This document shows, piece by piece, positions 57,957 through 64,000 of a stretch of 64,000 bases of DNA. The stretch is from Raphanus sativus (lineage: Eukaryota > Streptophyta > Magnoliopsida > Brassicales > Brassicaceae), in assembly GCF_000801105.2 (NCBI RefSeq), contig NC_079516.1, positions 17,762,998-17,826,997 of the forward strand, written 5' to 3'. Each line of letters begins with the position of its first letter. Positions within the stretch are counted from its first letter, which is position 1. Made by a program: the position numbers and the translations under genes. The notes beneath the pieces were generated by a model. It worked only from the letters and a program-made list of their open reading frames with translations. It made no database searches and had not been told where the DNA came from.

Positions 57957-58301
57957 GTGAAATCTATGTTCATATTTAATCTTAAAATTGTGTCAGTTTT
58001 TTTTTCAAATGGATTTATTTTTTCTTAAGAAATCTATGTTCATATTCTATTAATTTAAAAATAGTGTCAGTTATTTTCAAACGGCTTCGTGTATAAGTTA
58101 AAAATCATAATATATGTTAGTATATTTTAACTACTCACTCACGTTTTCTTTTTTTTTTATCACAAAACCTGAGTAATTATACTATATTTGAAATCAATAA
58201 ATATATATAGATACAAACTCCTATTAAATTAATTTAAAAATAAAAAGAGACAAATATGAAGTAACTACCCACGATTTTGTATCGCACAGGAATAATTAAT
58301 A

Positions 58302-58540
58302 CTCCCTCTGTTTCAAATTATATGTCGTTCTAGAGGAAATTTTTTGTTTCAAAATAAGTGTCGTTTTCGGTTTTCAATGCAAAATTTATTGATAATATTT
58401 TTTTTTCCATTTTTCTATTGGTTGATACATGGTTAGGTGTATTGGTAATAATATTTTTATTTTGGAAATATGTAAAATTAAATGTTTTCTTAATCTGTGT
58501 GTATAAGGATAGAACGACATGTAACATGAAACGGAGGGAG
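58302..58540. mobile_element. Stowaway-type MITE (239 bp)
   Basis: The ends CTCCCTCTGTTTCA and TGAAACGGAGGGAG are inverted, with TA duplicated on both sides (58300-58301, 58541-58542). This is the classic Tc1/mariner-derived Stowaway signature. The inner arms (TTATATGTCGTTCTAGAGG against ATAGAACGACATGTAA) extend the fold. Confidence 0.92.
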
Positions 58541-58892
58541 TAGTTTTTCTCAACTTACCATGCACCAATAAAATGAATTTAAATTTTCAGTTGTGGGATA
58601 AATTAGAAATGTAAGAAATTTCAGATATTATTTTCTTAATTAACGTGTGTCATTACATAGTTGCATTATCAAAAATCAATTATCAAGATAAATTATCACA
58701 CAGGTTAAAAATGCATTTAAATTATCACAGGGGTAAATTATCAAAATCCATTATCAGCATAAATTATCAATTTTCTTATATTGTCAGTAACAAAATAGAA
58801 ATAAAGAAGGAAAATACAGGAAACCATTAAAATATATATAAGGATTTGTGGAGTTTAGAGGATGATGAATGCCATAACAATAGGTTTTTCGT

Positions 58893-58894
<2 letters not shown>

Positions 58895-58927
<33 letters not shown>

Positions 58928-59083
58928 ATAACCGTGGGGTCCCAGGCTTCGCCCAGACTAATCCCACGAGGCCGACGGCAACCCACGTATTCTTGCGATT
59001 TAACGCTAGCCCCGGTGGCCACCGCATGTCGAACCCAGGGCGCTTCCTCTTTGGCGCTTACCACTGGGCCACCATGTGATGGT
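58895..59083 (-). mobile_element. tRNA-derived SINE
   Basis: On the minus strand it begins with a tRNA-like head (A box TGGCCCAGTGG, plus 59061-59071; B box GGTTCGACATG, plus 59025-59035) and ends in a long A tail (T run on plus, about 58895-58926). It is bracketed by 14-bp direct repeats TAGGTTTTTCGTAG (58881-58894, 59084-59097). Length about 190 bp. The perfect duplication and long tail indicate recent insertion into the Helitron. Confidence 0.95.
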
Positions 59084-59517
59084 TAGGTTTTTCGTAGTTC
59101 AAAATAAGAAATATCTCACACGTTTTTCGTGGCATCAAAATATTGATATTATTTTTAATAATTGGTTTTTTCTGTCTTAATTTATTATTTTTTTTGTTTT
59201 GTTTTTTTTAACTACTTCTATTCAGGACAAAAGGTATATTTTGTGAAATATTTATTTGTAAGGAAAATACATAAAAATTGAATGAATTAAATATAGATAA
59301 CATATATCATCCGTATACTTTTTAAAACAAAATCCTTTTAAAAATCTATTTTGAAAACAACATCAGATATTCTGTAACAGCCTATTTTCTTCAATATTAT
59401 CTATGTAAAAATATTTATAGGATGTGTAAAAATTAAAAAATTATTTTAATTTAAAATTATAACAAAAATTGAAAATATAATAGATTTATCCGTGCATAGC
59501 ACGGGGAGGACACTAGT

Positions 59518-60513
59518 TATTTATAAACTCGAATAGATTTATTCTTGTACGCTTGTCCTAAATTACACCCAATTAAGGCTCGGCTGATGTTCATATAGAG
59601 GATAGAAAAGACTATATGCGACTATATTCATCTTTCGTATAGGACACATCCATATAATAGTATTAGATGTTTTACATTTTATAATGTTAATTAGATTTTT
59701 TTTTTTCGTTCAAAAGAAAATTAGATGTTTTACATCTGTTAATTAGTACTCGATAACTAGAATATTTTGGGTCTGTGAACCTTTACACCCTGAAGTCGAA
59801 ATTATATAATTTTATTTTGAGAAAGTAAGATGACTTGACTTGAACATTTGACTTCAAGAATTCATCAATTTTGAGAAAGTAAAAGTAGTTTTTTACCTAT
59901 TACCTTTTTTTTGTCAACTACCTATTACCTTAAATAGTAACCAAACGTGGAGTTGCAGATTTACATGACCGTCCATCTATGGCTTCGGTTAATGAGATGA
60001 ATATTCAACTAACTTTTTTTTTGGGCAAAGAATATTTAACTAACTAATTAATGCTATTTGTGCTTAAAAAAAATTCAATGCTATTAATGTAAAAATACTA
60101 TTTCACATAAGCTGTGTTAGTATTATTTTTTGTCGACACAGACAGACTTATTGTTGTATATATGTGGCATTCCATTGCTGCAAGAAGCATTGGCGTAATA
60201 TTCTTGAAAATTAAAAATTGCGGTGGGTGCGGTCGCAAGTCCAGTTTTGGGGAGTGTTTGCTCGTTTCTTAAACCGGTTATTTCATTTTTTATCCCCGTT
60301 TTTGTGAAACCATCTAGAAACAAGGCAGATATATTATTAGATGCTTCTCAATGATCATAAGTAACATAACAAAACCAGTTGGGTTATATGTATCTTCTCT
60401 GCTCAACCTAAGTTAGAGAATCAGATTCCAAAAGCTTAATATATAACTTTATCATAAAATCTCTATTCTCCTGACGAAAAACATATCATAAAACATTGTT
60501 GCTTTTTCTACCC
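59518..60513. other. Intergenic DNA upstream of the HMA gene
   Basis: No gene is seen. The last 150 bases would hold the promoter and leader of the HMA gene. No clear TATA box was singled out. Confidence 0.5.
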
Positions 60514-61088
60514 ATGTCGGAAAAGGTTTGTTTTTTTGTCCGTTTTTGTTAAATAATATTTATTTTTTTGTGTCTGGTTTGATGTTTGATGGTGAAAAGC
60601 AGAGGCTATGTTGTGCTGTGATACGGATTAACTTGGATTGCAATGCATGTTGTAGAAAAGTAAGAAGGATTCTCATCAATATGAAAGGTTGGTACATGTA
60701 ATCGTTAAAAAAAAGTAGAAACAACTTTGTAAAATATGAGCAAAAGGAATGGTAAGAAATCAAAATTAAAGTTTATGTGTATAATGGTTAGACGAAAAGC
60801 GACACTAATACTATTATTATACATTTTTGATGCTTTTTTATATATGAAGAAGTTGAGACACACGTAATAGAAAAAAAGGAACGCAAGATAATTGTTTGCG
60901 GACAATTTAGACCATCGGATATTGCAGTAAAGCTGCAGAAGAAGATGAAACGGAGAGTTGAGATTCTCGAAATTGAAGATCTCTCTGGCGGCCACGGCGG
61001 AGAAGAAGAACACTACCACCATGAGCAACCGTATGAACCGCAGCATGAATATCCCGCTGATCAGGTGACCACACCATTGTTGTGTTAG
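60514..61088 (+). CDS. HMA-domain (heavy-metal-associated) small protein, three exons
   Basis: Exon 1 (60514-60525) encodes MSEK with donor AAAAG|GTTTGT. Exon 2 (60603-60687) follows GAAAAGCAG and encodes a beta-alpha segment, RINLDCNACCRKVRRILINM, holding the metal site CNAC (CxxC). Exon 3 (60850-61088) continues 'ETHVIEKKERKIIVCGQF', then 'VKLQKKMKRRVEILEIED', the second half of the ferredoxin-like HMA fold, and ends with a Gly/Glu/His-rich tail (GGHGGEEEHYHHEQP) before TAG. Total about 111 residues. HMA proteins bind Cu, Zn or Cd and act as cytosolic metallochaperones or interaction partners. With no CaaX box at the C-terminus it is HMA/HPP-like rather than a farnesylated HIPP. The exon-3 acceptor is a GAAGAAG tandem (NAGNAG), so the phase-compatible 60850 start was chosen. 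An Arabidopsis copper-transport-family gene near NIMIN2 is the probable ortholog. Confidence 0.82.
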
Positions 61089-61616
61089 TTATCTTTCATT
61101 CGTTTGGTCTTCATCTACAATGTATGTAAAACATCAGAAGAAACAAGTTTGTATATACAATCCATGAGACATGATATAATACACACGGTATATTTAGTTT
61201 GATCTTACGAATATAACCGTATGTTACACTTTTGTCAATCCAAAATACAATTTCCATGTGCTGTATAATCTACTTAAATGATTTTTATTAATATGGTATT
61301 TTCAAATTTTATGACCAATAATATACATCCAAAGATGCTTGATTAGCTATACTTTAAAAGGTAGTACATATTTTAAAATTTATTATACAATAAATATTAA
61401 ATTCTATTGGAACCTCCTCAATATTGTTTCTATGACCTATTCTAAATTTTTTATTTTTTATTTATTTTATTGAAATCTTACCATATCCTACTCGAAATAA
61501 ATAAAATTGTATCTTAAAACATAAAATATAAGTTTAGTATATAAACATAAATATATTTTACTTTAAAAAACATAAATATGTCTAACAAAGAAAACATAAC
61601 ATATATATTAGTGCAG
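61089..61616. other. Intergenic DNA between HMA gene and copia element
   Basis: It holds the HMA gene 3' region; otherwise AT-rich with nothing recognised. Confidence 0.55.
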
Positions 61617-61943
61617 CCCATGTCTCTTTACACAATGGGCCACGAGATCATCAGTTGAGAAAGCCCACAGCATCAACTCAGCAACAAGACAAAGCTCATG
61701 TCGTTACAAAACACATGAGACTGCAAGGAGGCTGTGGGAGTACGATAAAGCAGTCAGCAATTCTATCCAACCGTTATACTCCTTTGCTGACTGCCAGCTA
61801 CTGACATCACAGCTGTCGTGTGTCTAGATCCTTCAGCATCTCCTTTATATACTGAACTCTTGTAACTCTGTAAAATTCAAGTAATAAACGTATCATTCAA
61901 AGTTTACTTCCTCTGTATTTCTTCTGTTTTAGGCTCTGCCTTT
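61617..61943 (+). repeat. 5' LTR of the third copia element (left border approximate)
   Basis: The GC-normal sequence begins about TGCAGCCCATGTC and runs to just before the primer site. It contains TTTATATACTGAAC (TATA box, about 61852) and a CAAGTAATAAACG poly(A)-signal word (about 61881). The 3' LTR lies outside the window, so the left edge cannot be fixed. Confidence 0.6.
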
Positions 61944-61944
61944 A

Positions 61945-61956
61945 TGGTATCAGAGC
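61945..61956 (+). other. Primer-binding site (initiator Met-tRNA)
   Basis: TGGTATCAGAGC, the standard copia primer site, lies 22 bases before the gag ATG. Confidence 0.88.
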
Positions 61957-61977
61957 TCAGAGAGTACATCCTGAGCC

Positions 61978-64000
61978 ATGGAAGGCAATCATGATCCTCA
62001 CTCTGCGTCAAATCTTACCATTACCCAGTGCTAGGCCTGGGAATTTGAGTCACAGCCCGCGGGTCCCGCCCCGTTTGATCCGCCGCGGGGCGGGTCGAAG
62101 AAATTTAAAAATCGATTCGCGGGTGCGGGTGCGAGTTATGAATATTTTCTGCGGGGCGGGTGCGGGTTGGTGGATTTTGAATTGCGGGTACCCGCCAACC
62201 CGCAATTTATTATTTTTTTTTAGTTTTTTTTTAAATGTTATTTTTTTGTTAAAAAGATAAATATTTTTTTAAAATACGAATTTTTAAAAAAATAATAATT
62301 AAAAAATTTTAAATATATTAAAAAATAATTATAAATATATTATTTATATATAAATTTTAGAAAAAAAATAAATTAAATAATTATTTTTTAAAAATATATA
62401 TAACCCGCGAGTCCTGCGGGTTACCCGCAAAATTAGCGGGGCGGGTGCGGGTGCAATTATCTCTGTTCGCGGGTCGAGCGGATCGAAGATTTTGAAAAAA
62501 AAAAATGAAATCCGCGGGTTGCGGGTCATGCGGGGCGGGTTTGACCCGCAACCCAGCCTTACCCAGTGTGTTACTCTGAAGCTGAAAGATGATAACTATC
62601 TCTTGTGGAAGCTGCAGTTCGAGCAATTCATGTCGTCTCAGATGCTTCTCGGCTACGTTACTGGAGACCAACCTCGTCCTGCTGAAACCCTTACCATTCG
62701 ACAAGGAGACCAAGACACGCAAGCTGCAAATCCTGAGTTCATCCGATGGATCCAAAAAGATCAGCTCATCATGGCGTGGATCTACGGAACACTCACCAAA
62801 ACTGCTCTGCGCTCTGTCTATAGCCTCTGTTCGTCTCATGAGGTATGGACTTCTCTAGGACAGAAGTACAACCGTGTGTCTGCTACTAGGAAACTAGCGT
62901 TGCAGAGGAAGATCCAGACTACTACTAAGGGTAGCAAGACGATGTCTGTCTACTTGTCTGAGATCAAAACCCTCTGTTATCAACTAGATTCCATTGGTAT
63001 TCCTATCTCTGAAAGCGAGAAGATTTTTGGTGTTCTTAATGGGTTAGGAAGAGAATATGAGTCTATCTGTACGGTGATTGAGAACACAATGGACTCTCTC
63101 CCTGAGCCATCTCTTGATGATGTTACTGCAAAGCTGGTGTCTTTTGAAGACAAGTTGCATACATATGCTGCGTCCACTGAAGTCACTCCTCACCAAGCTT
63201 TCTACACTAACCGTGGTGGTTACTCTGGTCGTGGAAGAGGACAGAACCGCGGTGGATACAGAGGATGTGGTGGTTACTCAACTCAAGGCCGAGGGTTCTA
63301 TCAGCAGTTTGGACAGAACAATGGATGTGGTCAGCCACAAGCTTCAAACCGTCCAACGTGTCAGATATGCGGGAAGTTCGGTCACTCTGCGTTCAAGTGT
63401 TACAGCCGTTTCGATGAGAACTTTCAGCGTGACCCTCCGCCTCAAGCAAATGTCGTCATGCGTACTAATGAAGATGAAGACTTTGAGGGCAATGACTGGT
63501 ATCCTGATACAGCTGCAACTCACCACATCACGAACTCAACTCAGCATCTTCAGTCTGCTCAACCGTACTCTGGCAACGATGCTGTGATTGTAGGTAATGA
63601 GGACTTCCTACCTATTACTCATGTTGGTTATATTGCAATCCCAGCTTTATCAGGTACTTTACCGCTTAAAGAAGTTCTTGTTTGCCCGTCTATCACAAAG
63701 TCTCTGCTATCTGTCTCCAAATTGACTGATGACTATCCCTGCAAATTTATTTTTGACTCTGAAACTGTGCTTGTTAAGGACAAAAAGACACAGCAGCTTC
63801 TCAGTCGAGGAAGCAAGCGTAAAGGACTGTACCGGTTAGAGAATCCTCAGTTTCTGGCCTTTTATTCATCAAGACAGCAGACAGCGAGTGATGCTATTTG
63901 GCACAAGAGATTGGGGCATCCTCACCATCAGATCCTGCAGTTTTTATCTTCAACAAAAGCCATTCTGGTTAATAAAGTCTCTAAGACTATGTGTGATTCA
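61978..64000 (+). pseudogene. Ty1-copia gag-pol, split by a hAT-like insertion, runs off the window
   Basis: The frame starts at ATG 61978 (MEGNHDPHSASNLTITQ) and is cut after 62030 by the insertion at 62031-62558, which puts a TAG two codons in. After 62559 the same frame resumes and stays open to the window end. Gag reads KLKDDNYLLWKLQFEQF, 'WIYGTLTKTALRSVYSL', then a Gly/Arg-rich tract and a CCHC knuckle CQICGKFGHSAFKC (63359-63400). A protease motif DTAATHH (63506) has alanine where DTGAT or DSGAT is usual. GAG-pre-integrase WHKRLGHPHH follows near 63899. Integrase, RT and RNase H would lie beyond the edge. Apart from the insertion, the visible coding part shows no decay, so the disruption is the main inactivating event seen. 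Confidence 0.92.
62031..62558. mobile_element. hAT-like non-autonomous element in copia gag (528 bp)
   Basis: The insert begins CTAGGCCTGGGAATTTGAG and ends AACCCAGCCTT, giving short inverted ends of TAGGCCTGGG/TAAGGCTGGG type as in plant hAT elements. The target TTACCCAGTG is present on both sides (62021-62030 and 62559-62568); an 8-bp hAT duplication fits within these 10 bases. The ends are GC-rich series of GCGGGT/CCCGC words and the middle is almost pure A/T. Removing it restores the gag frame. Confidence 0.85.

Larger units (their letters stand above)
57445..59516 (+). mobile_element. Helitron with nested Stowaway MITE and SINE
   Basis: It starts TCCCCTTTATATTAAAGCGC after host A (57444). 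It ends with hairpin CCGTGC-ATA-GCACGG (59490-59504), then GGAGGACACTAG and host T (59517). Without the nested Stowaway (about 240 bp) and SINE (about 190 bp) it would be about 1.6 kb. There is no Rep/helicase. The 5' part looks like a gene's promoter and first exons (57654-57956). Confidence 0.8.

Noticed and set aside
58846..59079. Open frames across the T run at 58.9 kb
   Set aside because: They are translations of a SINE and its poly(A) tail.
62381..62839. 152-codon minus-strand frame
   Set aside because: It spans the hAT-like insert and the antisense of copia gag; a chance frame.

Overview
The window is AT-rich plant nuclear DNA, almost certainly from a Brassica-like member of the Brassicaceae. 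The reasons are a NIMIN2-type gene very close to the Arabidopsis protein, Ty1-copia elements with initiator-Met-tRNA primer sites, Helitrons with the Brassicaceae-style termini TCTATAYTATTAAAAnnGAAGTAC and hairpin-CTAG, a Stowaway MITE, tRNA-derived SINEs and intron-containing genes. It is a gene-poor, transposon-swollen interval. Only a few host genes can be supported in 64 kb: NIMIN2 (7834-8187, +), a possible 49-residue two-exon protein (18143-18536, +), an unrecognised multi-exon gene or pseudogene (about 19081-20194, -), an acidic single-exon protein (49170-49655, +), a poorly defined split gene that hosts a repeat array (about 50.8-53.8 kb, +), and a three-exon heavy-metal-associated (HMA) protein (60514-61088, +). 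From memory of the Arabidopsis map, NIMIN2, a small acidic unknown protein and a copper-transport-like HMA gene lie close together on chromosome 3, so this may be a stretched syntenic block; that is inference.

Layout: 1-3.8 kb, a decayed LINE on the minus strand; 3.9-5.2 kb, a MULE-type TIR element with 10-bp target duplications whose arms carry tRNA-like pol III boxes; 5.2-11.4 kb, intergenic DNA around NIMIN2; 11.4-16.5 kb, a Helitron graveyard with tandemly amplified 5' ends; 17.9-20.3 kb, a small non-TE island; 20.4-22.2 kb, a non-coding poly(A) retroposon and a LINE 3' fragment; 24.3 kb, a short retroposon; 25.4-26.5 kb, one copy of a 1.09-kb duplicated segment.

28.9-33.7 kb holds a structurally complete Ty1-copia element with identical LTRs and a 1484-codon gag-pol. 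34.3-41.3 kb holds a second copia-like element whose LTRs are about 98% alike but whose interior is full of stops, so it was probably mobilised in trans. 41.4-43.0 kb holds MITEs. 44.3-47.6 kb holds the second copy of the duplicated segment, split by a Helitron, so that the 26.4-kb copy serves as the empty site.

48.9-55.3 kb carries the acidic-protein gene, a relic HMA exon and two unusual degenerate tandem-repeat tracts, one of which has a hairpin-forming core in most units. 55.5-59.5 kb has two complete Helitrons in opposite orientation. Each seems to carry a host-gene fragment, and the second contains a nested Stowaway MITE and a SINE. The HMA gene follows. The window ends inside a third copia element whose gag is broken by a 528-bp hAT-like insertion.
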